DNA of 64,000 bases from Trichuris trichiura (Eukaryota > Nematoda > Enoplea > Trichinellida > Trichuridae). Shown piece after piece: positions 47,560-59,105 of the stretch (the first letter of the stretch is position 1; each line of letters opens with the position of its first letter). A model generated the notes under the pieces. The model did not search any database. It saw only the letters and a program-made list of their open reading frames with translations, and had not been told where the DNA came from. The stretch covers positions 2,740,001-2,804,000 of the forward strand of contig JBAJFE010000042.1 in the NCBI GenBank assembly GCA_037903355.1, given 5' to 3'. The position numbers were made by a program, and so were the translations under genes.

Positions 47560-49903
47560 CTAGCCTAAACATTGTTAATTGAGCTTGACAGCTGATTTTT
47601 GATATCAGACTCACTGTATGAACAACAGACGTTTCTTATTGCACCGCTGGGCCTAAGAGTAATGGAGCCGGGAAATATGTGATGAACGTTTTTCTTCAGA
47701 AGCTGCCTAAAACATTTGTATAGCAAATGGATGCACCTTAGGGGGGTATAGGGATCGATCAGCAAGGCCGTCAAATGATAAAGTAAAATTTAAATATCGT
47801 ACCTAGCGATAACGTCGAATAGCAACTCGACATTTTCTCCCGTTCTACTGCTCGTTTCAAAGTACATCAAGTTGTAGGCCTGCGATTATTTAAAAATTAT
47901 TTTTCATGCCCAATCATGAATAGTGAGCGACGTTACGTTTGCAAGTCGTTTTGCCACTTCAAACTTTATCTGCCTGTTATCTTGCAAGTCGGCTTTGCAA
48001 CCGACCAGAAACACCGACGATCGTTCGGGTGAATACTTGCGTATATCGTCCAACCACTGCTATAAACAGTTGGATCGATGATTCTTTTGCCAAAGCTGTA
48101 CGAAACTGCTTACTCCGCAACTGTGAAAGCTGTCAGGATTAGTGAGGTCGAACAGCAGTAGAAGACAATCGCTGTCTCTGTAGTAAGCCTTCGTAAGGGA
48201 GCGGAATCGTTCCTGTCCGGCCGTATCCCACACCTTTGAATAAGGAACCGATGAAAACGCTCACGATCGCCAAAGCACGAACCTGTCTCACTTGCAGCTT
48301 TACTTTGACGTCACCGACTTGAACAACTTTTGACTGTAACAACCAGTGGTTAGGACATCAGGTTGGTATTAGTTCTATTCGTCAGCAGTGTGTACCAATT
48401 TTATACAGCGTACATATCAAGCGGTAAGCCAGTAGTAAACACATTGCGTATTTAACTTTGTTTATTGTGACAGCATGTCTTTTAACAAGGATTCTTGTTC
48501 GAGTGAAGTAGGCAGCTTTCTAAGCCTGTTCGTTCTCATCATCAGAATTGGAAATCAACAGTTGTCATAGCGAGGTAACGTGTTATTTTAAAGGAGGATC
48601 TTTTGAGTGTAAGCGAAAGGCTACATATCTCCAAATAAGAGTCCTTATAGGACGTTCAGCCATGATAAGCAGAATGAAATTGTACGGTCGTGTACTATGC
48701 TGTTTTGGTTACAATCACGTTGCATATCAATGAATTAAGAAACTGTCTCAAAAGGCTGGCACGCTGGAATCTTATAACGAAAACAGCGGAAAAAAAGCAT
48801 ATTATGTCCTCGCTTTATAGCTGCTTTCTGTCGGATACCACAACAGCATTGTAATCGTACAGTTTCACGAAAACTCCATTTCAGATAAAAATGCAGCCTT
48901 TCTGGGCAGAAAGACACTGCCAAGCGTTTTAGTGACAAGCGGCATATTTAGAAACTATATACACATCAACACAATGAGATAATGAGATGCTCTTCCAATT
49001 GTCTAATTTTTAATTTGCGTAACACAAATGCAGACTATTCATTATCAGATTCCCTTTAAAGAGTGTTGCAGTTATGGGGCATAGAATTATTGCGAAACAG
49101 ATTAAAAGCCTTAAGGTTCCAATGTAAAATTTCTGTACGGGATTTGTAGCATTAATCGCTCCGCTGTTGAAGTATTCTATTCTACTCAGACTTTCCAAAT
49201 TAATAGGTGAAATAATCTTGCAATGAATTGGCCTAAAGGTTTAACAAATGAAAAAACCTAGTGTAACGAATGCACGAAGCGCTATATATGGGCAATCGTG
49301 GGAAGGATCTAGAAGACAAAAAGACTCTAAGTTAACGTTCCGTACTACGCTTGAAGATACCTGAAAATCAGATTTCCTAAAGATTGAGTATACTTGAAAT
49401 TTACGCGCTGACGACAGACCCGAAAAATGTCTTAATGCGTTGTCTATTTTTGTAAACGAATCGACTGTGATATTAAATATGAAAGGTAATGGCTGAATAG
49501 TATCCCCATCTTAGCGCCTTAAGAGTAGCTTCACAGACGCGCTATCTTGATCTTACCACTGTTTATTATTCAACTTTTATCTATGCTTGACGTACACAGT
49601 CGAAAGGACGCAAAGTGCATTAAAATGCATATATAAACTTTGATTTGATCTTTGCGTTGAGACTGAAATACGATACGTGTAATGTCATTAGCCCTAAAAG
49701 CACTGCAATTCTACACACTCTTGGCAGAAAACGCCAAGAGAAGTTTCGGTGCCCATATGTACACATATTAATATATACTTATTCAGCCTTACCGAATAGT
49801 CGATACCAATTGTAGTGACGTACTTCTCTGACTCAAACTTTCCTTCGGCAAACCGCATTAGGAGGCATGTTTTTCCAACGGAACAATCTCCGACCATCAT
49901 GAC
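47560..49903 (-). CDS. Rab-family small GTPase (Rab26/37-like), first exon not located
   Basis: Membrane-traffic GTPase. Exons on the minus strand: 49793-49903, 48292-48333, 48114-48233, 47937-48059, 47803-47879, 47615-47706 and a terminal 47560-47564, all in frame, giving about 204 residues. Seen: G1 [12 protein letters not shown], switch I threonine in TTIGIDY, G3 [20 protein letters not shown]5 ETSSRTG. The G4 motif reads GCKAD where most Rabs have NKxD. If the last 50-nt intron (GTGAGT...TTTAG) is removed the protein ends CCSYS, a CCXXX prenylation signal; if kept it runs 16 residues on to SINNV and has no terminal cysteines. A 3' splice site (TTTAG) just before the codon preceding MMVGD shows that an N-terminal exon lies upstream of 49903; I could not place it. 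Which Rab subfamily is uncertain; Rab26/37 fits the [22 protein letters not shown] block best. Confidence 0.9.
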
Positions 49904-50736
49904 CTAAACTTATTCATATCTTTGAAAGAGCTACCGTAACAATATGCAGAGAATTCATGAGGACATTCAGAGTCCGTCTCACTCCAATGCGCATAAGCGC
50001 ACTGCTTTCACGCTGCTTCTAAGCTTCCTATCGTGGACAAGGAACACTCCAGGTTTGGGAAGCGAAAATGAGTTAGGTCGTTTTCTTAAGGAATAAGACC
50101 GGTGCTTTCAACTGAAGTTGAAATAAAGCTTTACTGGAAAAACATAGCTGAACTTTAACTACGCAGATGGACACTTATTCAGTTGCATGCAAGCTTCACG
50201 ATGGGTTTCACGTCATGCTACAATAAGTGAAAATGACTATGAAAAAGGAAATCATAGAATTCTGAGTATTAGGCACGGTATTGAAGACCAGCATATGTTA
50301 TCGAAGTTGTCAAGCAGAATATGACGTTTATTTGTTTACCGTTTATTAAAAATACATTTTAAAAGCGGAAATACTTGCAATGTTTACTTTTCATGGAAAG
50401 TTCATCGAGTAATTACTGTCTGCACTTCTGTTATTTAACCACTCAGTTATTGGCACGACACTCTGACGTGCATAGCTGGAGCGCTTACGTACACCTCAGC
50501 TTTCTGCGACAATAAATTTGATATATGACGGCAAATAGAACTAAGAAGTGTTGCACAAACTGCTACAGTGATCAAAATACCAATTCCCCTCACTTTGACA
50601 TGTACGCCTTTATTTGCTTAGTTCGCATTCGATATGGCCGTCATTTACAGCGGATACATGAGGCGGCGCATAATTTTCAGATGATTTTGCCTCTCATAGC
50701 ATTGACTGCAAAACTGAAGTATTACGCAGATAGAAT
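49904..50736. other. Upstream flank of the Rab gene
   Basis: Should contain the Rab first exon and promoter; no convincing ATG plus donor was found. A 72-codon plus-strand frame at 50525-50743 has no domain. Confidence 0.4.
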
Positions 50737-51141
50737 ATGGTAAAGTACAGACAGAATGTCTTTTAACAGGCTTGAATAGTTTCATAGTAGATCTTCAGAT
50801 TCACGGGTTTGGCCTGTTGGATGTATCTGTAAGTAAACTTCAAAATGCCCTACCAACGGATGGATGAGCAAACTGTAAGAGAAAATACAGAACAATTTGT
50901 ATACCTTTCTTTTTTTTTCTGTTGGATGTATCTGTAAGTAAACTTCAAAATGCCCTACCAACGGATGGATGAGCAAATTGTAAGAGAAAATACAGAACAA
51001 TTTGTATACCATACCAGGTATACAAATTGTTCTGTATTTTCTCTTACACAGTTGGTAGGGCATTTTGAAGTTTACTTACAGATACATCCAACAGGCCAAA
51101 CCTGTGAATCTGAAGATCTACTATGAAAATGGTAAAGTACA
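50737..51141. mobile_element. Composite inverted-repeat (foldback) element with flanking direct repeats
   Basis: Outer inverted ends CATAGTAGATCTTCAGATTC (50783) and its complement ending at 51125. Inside are two direct copies (about 50815-50912 and 50921-51010) and one inverted copy (51016-51104) of a roughly 90-bp unit containing ATGTATCTGTAAGTAAACTT and ATACAGAACAATTTGTATAC. The 13-mer ATGGTAAAGTACA flanks it at 50737-50749 and 51129-51141, with about 33 bp between the left 13-mer and the left arm. The unit is related to the tandem repeat in PERK intron 7. No coding capacity. Confidence 0.85.
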
Positions 51142-51584
51142 CTAGAAAAAAGAAGAGTTTTGCCACAAGCTCTTCTGTTTACAAGTGAAATTACAATTTC
51201 CATCACAAACTGTCCTATGAACTAAATGTATAGGTTCGAAAAAGTAACTTTTTGTAACAGCATCTTGAAGCATAATTTTTAGTACAGAGAAATTTGTTTT
51301 GCCGAAAATTTACTTGGACGATTGCTCGTCAAAGATGCTGAAAAAATAGTAGTTCCCCGTCTAAAGTACATCTTAGATCACATCAGACCCATTTTATTGA
51401 TTCATAAGAACTGCAGCGCTTTCGGGATTCAGCTGATCCCTTCGACAGCACTTTAACAATGCTCAGTAACGAGGAATGTTTAACAGCACTAAAAGGTTAA
51501 ACAATGCTCGCCGTTTGAGCCACTCCTCGCAGATTTTAACCATGAAGCTATATTTTAGCATATCAAACAGACTGAAAGTAAACT

Positions 51585-51790
51585 GGGCTCTTGCTACCCC
51601 ACCGTCATACTCTTGCCCGCCATCTTGTCGTGCCCTTACCTAAGCCTAAATCTAAACGTATAGCTCGTATTTTTGCCTTAGGCTTTGGTAAGAAGAGATA
51701 AAGACAACCGGAATGATTTCCAGTAAGCGCAGAACAGAGTACCCGCATACTTGGTTGGAAGGAACCTGCATTCTTCAGATGGTTTTCAAA
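51585..51790. repeat. Dispersed MITE-like repeat with telomere-like hexamers
   Basis: ACCCCACCGTCATACTCTTG, CGCCATCTTGTCGTGCC, CCTAAGCCTAAATCTAAACG, then AGGAACCTGCATTCTTCAG at the right end. Aligns by eye along most of its length with 39430-39620. No target duplication established. Confidence 0.6.
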
Positions 51791-54700
51791 ATAAAAGATG
51801 GAAATGATTGAAAAAAAGGATGACAGAACTGAAGTTGAAGGAAGTTAAGAGAAATAGTAAGGAGGGAAAGGACGAGGGCGGAAATAGCCTAATTGTAAAT
51901 AACGTTAGATGGGTATAAACTAAGATCGACTAATTAGTATAAAATAAACATTGGAGAAATTCAGGGTGAGAAAAAGAAAAGAAGAAAGAAGAGAAGGGAA
52001 ATCACGTCAATTCCTGCCATGATTCACGTTGGAAATATGTTCCTATGGAGCAGCAGTGCAATGAACGATCATCTATTATACATCCAGCTGACCTAACAGA
52101 ACAATAGGTTTTATTTGCTGCTGACGAAGCAGGCGCTACTTCGATTGTTCCGTTAACCACATTCAAGTGAACGAGAAAGTGTCATTTTTGCCTATGCAGA
52201 TAGATATGCATACTTTTTGATCACTATATTAGTTAGCAAACATTCTCATTCTCAATGGAAAAAAGAGAATTTCACATTTGATTAAAACCTGGTTCGTCTT
52301 GGAAGAGGGCCTTTAAAGCTAATTAAAGCTCATACGAATAAACATGAATGAAAGTACTAACAATTAGGCGTTATAGCTTTTATCTGCCAACGTGTGGCTA
52401 AGCAGTACAACATTTCCGCCGGGCGAACAACTTCGTATTCATATATAAGGCATGTCGACTTCGCGGACACTGAGAAAAGCTGATAATGATAACCAGGGTT
52501 TTGTTGCGCTACGCCAAAGGGTAGAGAATAATAAAGCACTCAAAAAACGGATACGTTGCGAGGTAACTGAAAGCTTCAGTTTACTTCGGCTACAGCGGCC
52601 GCTATTCGCTTCTGTTTTCATATTGTTCGGCATAAAAAACATTTTAACAGTTGCCGATGAGTTCGCTGTCAAAAATCGTTAAACAAATACCGATCTGATG
52701 AAAGTAAATTAGGAAAGGATACTTTCGCGCCTGTCGCTTAGCAACTAGAAAACTGTTATTTATAAAACTCAAGCACGTTTTTCCCGCAACGCGTTAGACG
52801 GTACTTTTGATTGATAAACATATCATTACCGTAGGCGACTTATGGAACAACCTTTGTGACCGCAGCTTTGGCATTATTAACTCCGTGGAAAGGCATCAGC
52901 TACTCTTCATACTAAACGCACCCTTTATATGACCAAATCAATACACACCTCGGGTTCCAAGAATAATTCATTATCTGACGTTATCATGCTCGAAGCAAGG
53001 CAAAACCAATTTAAGCAAAGACAGTAGAACTTCGTTGGACCGGAAAATTAAAGTCATTCATTTTCAAAGTCGAAAACCGATAGTTTAAAAGTCGGACTAT
53101 TATTCAAACCGGACAACACTAAGCTGCTTTTTTTTAAATTTTTAATGAATAGATACCATGGTTGTGTAGCTGCCAGTATATAAGACTCATCGAGTAGGCC
53201 CCAGTTTTAATGCGCTGTCAAATGATGCGTACTGCCGTAACTTTTAAGAAGTCGGAAACGAAGCGGGGTACGATCAAGGGGCAACCTGACTTCCCTCTAT
53301 ATCAATGGCACAGCTGTTTTGTTCGCATTGTTTTAAACAAACTGTTAAAGTAGGAGTTGAGAATATGGTTTCAGGAAGCGCCTGGTTGAACATTATATCT
53401 CTTGAGAAAAGACGTACGCAGACTGCATCATTCGCCTAATGACGTCAGGTGGGCTATTGTGCGTACAATTTGTCGCTTAAGCCGGCAAAGAGCTCTTAAT
53501 AAAATATTCATTATTAATAGTATAACTGCAACTACGCAAGAACGCATGACCATAATAGTTTAAATGTTTTGTCTTCGTACGATTCTTAGCAATGAGAATA
53601 ACCAACAGCTATTATACCTGCACCGACTTTTAGTAAAAGTAAAGAATGCCACTTTCTGTGTGATCTAAGCGTGCAGTTATAACGAAAAGATCTTCCGCGT
53701 TCTTACAGCCGTCTGGTTTAGACAACCTGCTTTCGTCAGCTTCTTGGTATGGTCAATACGGTTTTTAACGGGCGCTAAAACTGTCTGTAAGAACAGGGCA
53801 TTAAGGAGAAATCAATAAGGCAATAATAATGAGCAACATGTTAAAAATTAGACTCATCTCATCAGCTGAATGAGGCGTCAGGAAATGAATAGATAGTCAC
53901 AAAAAGATCCATCCCCGCCTGGCGAACGGGGACAAAAGACGTTTCCACGTCTTCTCGTTCATTGTGTCGAGTAAATCTATAATTCCTGCCAAGCTAAGCT
54001 ATTCAAAAATTTTCTAAGAAGGATAGGACTTCGCGGTTGGTTTTTGCAACGATCGTGTAAGGAGAGTCAGTCGTCTCTCCCGGCTACATGATTATGTCGG
54101 TTTACGTCGATCTAAAGTTGTTCGACACAAAACGCTCAAGAACGTTTAACCTTACACAAGCAGTCTGTACGCCGGTTAGACGGCGTTTAAATCAAATTCC
54201 TTATCTCATTGAAATTAACGACAATAGAACCTTCTGAAACAATGCTGCACAGCTGGAACGGGTTATAATGGCTGCGCGCAAAAGCTGGTTTTAGACGACG
54301 AAAGTTTTCTAGAAGCCGATATAGTAGTAAGAGCCTCCTCAGCACTATCTACTGCCTTTGCTTTGCCAAGGCTGCCTACAGCAAAATCAGAGTCAAAACT
54401 GTGTATCCAATAATCACTTCCGTTCAACAGGTAAGAACCTTTAATTTTTGGAATTATGCTTTAATAAGATTGTAAGTAAACAGAATATTTATGATTAAGC
54501 AGCAGCGCAAGTAACTGCTACATTTCGGCATGCGTAGAATAGGAGTAATGTAATATCAAACTTCGGCAAGATCGCTCACCCTGAAGGAGATATCATAACA
54601 AAGGTCAGCTGAAGATCTTTGGTCGCGAATGTGTGCACTCTTAGCCCTCTTAACAGGAGTGCGTGCATCCGCCATGGCTACAGAGTATATCCACAAGCGT

Positions 54701-55509
54701 GTCGGCTCAGCGGTGCACTGAACGTGATAAACAGTTGCGCAGTTAACAAACGGTGCACTGCTTGCTTGCAGCCGGGTTGACGAACAATAGAGATAGCAGC
54801 TGCAAGCTCCTTTCTCAATGAAATGCGCATTATGAAATTGTACATTCTACCCACTAGCTCGACGGACCAACCGGGTATTAGCGCTACCGTCTGTTAGGGT
54901 CTCTTGGTTAAGCGACCAATGAAACCATGACGTCTCTTAAACTATGCAAACTACTTGCCAAGAGAAAAGGAAAGCTTAATCTTGACTTTCACTTCTCCTT
55001 GTGCGCGTCAAACTGGTGAGGATTGCGTCTAGAAAATTGATTTTGCCACATCGTTCCGCAATGGTCAAAAAGTGATCGTCTACTGAGGGACCCATCTTGT
55101 CGAATGGGCTTATTTTCGCGGGACATAAATACGCAATTATGACGTAGTGTTGTCTGAGCTTGACGAAATTTTTCAGTTGCTGAGAAAGAAACAACCTTGC
55201 GAACTGTTTGCCGCACCAAACTATCGACTAACTATACATACGTCAACTCGTACATTAGCTGACAATTCTCCGGCTTAACCAAGACGTAATCGATTATTGA
55301 AAGTGGGTCCAACTCCGCAAAAGTTCGTCCTGTGAGGAAGTTGATATGATTAGCCGACTAACATTATGCCGGCAAATTGCGCTTTCTTAAAGCGGCCTAT
55401 CGCTCTCAATCGGATCTCCAGCGATTACGAGGAAGCGCAGTGGACAGCGTGCATACAAAATGAGAGCTCAATTTCCCCCGTGATCAAAGCCGACGTCCAT
55501 TTCACTCAC

Positions 55510-55644
55510 CAAATTGCAATGAAGGAGGACGGAAACTTCCGTTAGGATGTTGTCGGCTGCAAAGCGTTCGGCTTCCTTTTCCGCCTCTACGCTGTTGCCA
55601 CAGACATTCTTCGTAAAACCACCAATAACTCGGCAGCAAGACAT
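55510..55644 (-). CDS. Candidate first exon of an unknown gene (faintly cystatin-like)
   Basis: An ATG at 55644 opens 45 codons to a strong GTGAGT donor at 55509-55504. The peptide (MSCCRVIGGFTKNVCGNSVE, then AEKEAERFAADNI) recalls the N-terminus of cystatins, where IGG is followed by an E-rich helix. No following exon with the QxVxG loop was found between 54900 and 55500, so the assignment is weak and it may be fortuitous. Confidence 0.2.
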
Positions 55645-57228
55645 CTTGTTCAAAGGAATATTACCCTTTTGGGTCACCCAAAAGTAGGAATCAAAAGAAA
55701 GAAAAGTCCCCGTTGACTCTATTAGAAAAAATGAGCTAATCAATTCCTTGACGTCACCATCAGAGCATTACTATTTGCATAGTCTTTTTTATCGACATGC
55801 CGCCAAGCAATAAACGCAGGCGGACTTAGCGGAACGGTAGGTGAAGCCGGAATAACTAGAGGCAAACAATTTCACTTTTTACCACTCAAGATTAGCTTAC
55901 AACATTTGCAAAATTAAAAGAAGACAAATGAACACTATTCGACCATAAAACCGTGTAAAATCCAATGACAAAAACGAAGGTCGATTTGTCTTTGCCGCGA
56001 ATTGCCGCCACGTCGTGTGTCATTCATCTTTGTTCGCAACTTGTCTATACAAGGTAGCTTTAGAGGCATCTGTTGTTTAAAAAAAACTTCACTGAGAGAA
56101 TTGCAGCGCGGCTTTCGACTGTTTGAATAAGTGACATTTAATTAAACAAATTGCTGAAAATTTCCCGCCAAGCCATGTTAGGGCACGCTGAAGCTCTAAA
56201 ACAGCTACTTGTATTAATATATTCATCCGTGAATTATACCAGTTTCCCAATGCACATTTTTATTTTCTCATTCCTTTCACGTGCGCAATCATCCATCTTT
56301 TATTTTTACATAAGAATGATAGAAAAAGAGAATGCAATCGTATGCTCATAGAGAGCAACTGAAGTAAAGACTTTTCTACTAGCACGCGGCGCATTAATCA
56401 ACCACTACGCATTGCATATGTGCATCACAGTAAAAAGCGCGGACAAAAAGCCTGACAACTTCTTTAAGTTCAGCGGCAAGTAATAAGGTACTAATACATT
56501 CTAACGCTTAAAATCTAATGAATGCAAATTGAACAATTCAAAGGACGCGTCGCATCAGCTTTGGGCGGATTGAAATTTAATTTGCATTTCGTTGCCTGTT
56601 CACCCCTGTATAGTGTTTCGTCGTCCGAAAGGACTAAATGAAAAGAGAACGGAATTTGCATCCCATTGCATACATGGTTTTTACGGACTCGCATTAAATT
56701 TAATCAAGCGTCCAAACTTAATAATGCATGCTCAATTGGTAGTTCTGGAACGCCTTTTCAATATTGCGTGATGCGGGTGACGCGCCGCATTAGCTGCGTG
56801 CAGCTTTGTGGCTCGAGAAGAACGAGCTGTAAAATAAAGCACTTACAGCCCAAAACAATCTTTAAATGGGGTTGCATTAGGTAAGGAATAATAAACTCAA
56901 AAAAAGAAACAGCTTTACAGTTGCCTTACGCATTGCAACATAGCCGATTCTCCCATAATTCTTTGCACCTGTAACTATATGCAGCTATACAAAATGCCAT
57001 AACTACTCATTTCCTTCATCTGTTAGTACCGGTAGCAATAACTATTTTTATCTTAACAATTAAAGCGGACTTGGTTTAAATGCGGAAAAATTGAACGGGA
57101 TGCCCAAATACAAACTGGACGCTGCACCAAGAAAACACAGTTCCAGTTCTTGCAGGGTCAACGGTTTTGAATGCCCAACTTTTGCATATGTTATTTGGTG
57201 AGTGCGCTTCAAACTGACCTCTCCATTT

Positions 57229-58726
57229 GACCTGACAGACTTGACTTCAAGTCAACTTAATCTAGAAGCAGTCGATCCTGCTGCCGTACCTGCACTCACC
57301 CATACGCCTTGCCTGGTGTAAATTCAGTATGCGGGATATGTAGAAGGCATGTGTAGTAACAACATAGCCAACAACTATGTGTATCGTATATAGCTTGCAT
57401 GAAATACATGCTACTTTTACGTCAGACATTTTCTGCTCTTCAGAGTTTCTACAACATACGCGTTATATAAAGCTTACGTACCGCATACATACAAGGTATT
57501 CATGGAACGGACAGAATTCACCCTGTATACCTCGCTTATAAGCAGAATGCCTGCGAAACTCACGGTTTCTACGCTACGCGAGTAGTACGTATCCTGCACA
57601 TGAGGGATGTTAACTTCATATATGACCTGTACGTGGTACAAATTGCTTTTATCTAAGATAGGTACGGCATAGATGCAGTATCTATGATGTGTATGACTGC
57701 ATGCATGGGATATTCATAGAATCTATAACATTAAAGGGTCTTTCCTATTAGTGGGGCCGCCACTGCCGGCAGGCGGCAATATCAAAAGGCAACCCGCGAC
57801 GCTACTGCGTAGTGAAGTGTGATTGACCCGCGGAATACCTAGTGAGTAATTCCGTTATGTTTAGGCTTAGGCTTAGGCTAGTGCAGGACAAGATGGCCGG
57901 CATTCTTGTCTCAGTTCCACTTGCCCGTCTTTGAAGTTGCCGTGGCGAGCCACTAATAGGAAAGACCCCATTTATATGGTTTAAGTTGCATTTAAAGAAG
58001 GTATTTATGATATTTACTTTCTTTATGGCATACATGCACTATATATTTTGTATATAATTGCACACAAGGAATTTTTAGTGCATACATGGCATACATAAAG
58101 TATACATTGCTTATAAATAACACATTTGTGACATACAGGATCCCCAGTCGCACATGCAGTGTCTGTCGTGCACGTTGGTGCGCGAAACAACTGCTTATGA
58201 TGCCTGCTTATCATATATACCATAAATATATCTTGCAGGCAAGTATGCACGCCACAAATACTGCTTATGCGGCTGGAAGTTCTGTATGCCACAAATATCC
58301 TAGTCATAGACAATATGTAGCATGTAAAAGTCATATATGGCATAAGCATTCCTCACTTGCAGGATACGTAATACACGCTTAGCATAGAAACCGTGGGTTT
58401 TGCAGATATTCTGCTTATAAGCGAGGTATACAGGGTGAATTCTGCACATTCTGTGAATACCTTGTGTGCATGCGATATGTAACCTCTGTATAATGGGTAT
58501 GTTGTAGAAACCTTGAAGAGCAGAAAATATCTTACGTATAAGTAGCATGTACTTCATGCAAGCTGTATACAGCATACATACCTGTCGGTTGTGCAGTTAC
58601 TATATATACCTTCTATATATCTCACATACTGAATTTACATTAGGCAAGTAGTACACGTGAATGCAGGTACAGCAGCAAGACCAATTGCTTCTAGGTTAAG
58701 TTGGCTTGAAGTCAAGCCGTCAGGTG
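57229..58726. mobile_element. Non-autonomous element with about 400-bp terminal inverted repeats
   Basis: The left arm, about 57229-57627, and right arm, about 58330-58726, are inverted copies at roughly 80-85% identity by eye: ends GACCTGACAG.CTTGACTTCAAG, then AACTTAATCTAGAAGC, GTAAATTCAGTATG, TTCTGCTCTTCA, GAATTCACCCTGTATACCTC and CGTATCCTGCA. The centre is built of loosely repeated ATGGCATACAT / GCCACAAATA words and holds a nested MITE at 57736-57968. No transposase frame. No target-site duplication was identified. The class is uncertain (MULE-like or foldback). Confidence 0.85.
57736..57968. mobile_element. MITE nested in the long-TIR element, carrying (TTAGGC)3
   Basis: Ends GGGTCTTTCCTATTAGTGG and CCACTAATAGGAAAGACCC are perfect inverted repeats of 19 bp, with further matching inside (GCCGCCAC / GTGGCGAG). 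It interrupts the spacer of the long-TIR element, so it is younger. Three exact tandem TTAGGC hexamers sit at 57861-57878, followed by TAGTGCAGGACAAGATGGCC, the inverted core of the dispersed repeat seen at 39465-39485. Confidence 0.85.
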
Positions 58727-58919
58727 AGTTACAGTGCTCCATGCTCCTTAGCAGGTAGCAAAATAAAATTTTTAATAAACTAACCTCCGGTGTAGCGGAT
58801 CGGTAAACACTATAAGATGAAATCTTCGCAACGAGGAGCCATCACGTGAATTTTCACAGCCCATGCTTTACTTAAACAGGATCCAAGTCCTGTCGCATAT
58901 AAGCCCTACCATAAAAGAA

Positions 58920-59105
58920 ATGCAGGTTTCCTTTCTGAAAAGCCTACCCACGTCATGGTCTACTCTCACTGACAAGCATGCTGGCTATCCTGCTTTTTTG
59001 TCATCTATGTTTGAACCAAAATATATGCCTTGTGTTTAGGTTTAGACTTAGAGAAGGGCAGAACAGGAGCCAGTAAAGTTACAGTATGACGGGCGCGCAT
59101 ATTAG
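58920..59105. repeat. Degenerate dispersed repeat copy
   Basis: GCAGGTTTCCTTTCTGAAAA, CCTACCCACGTCATGGTCTA, GCTGGCTATCCTGC and TGTGTTTAGGTTTAGACTTA share order with the copies at 39430 and 51585; the hexamers are decayed. Confidence 0.45.

Larger units (their letters stand above)
51142..57228. other. Gene-poor stretch, one possible exon and one dispersed repeat
   Basis: About 6 kb with no recognised complete gene. It holds the dispersed repeat at 51585-51790, a purine-rich stretch at 51780-52000 (many GAAAG/GGAAG words) and the candidate exon at 55510-55644. Other frames are short. Confidence 0.45.

Noticed and set aside
57229..58726. Several minus- and plus-strand frames rich in Cys, Tyr and Ile
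   Set aside because: They follow the word-repetitive core and inverted arms of the element, not a conserved protein.
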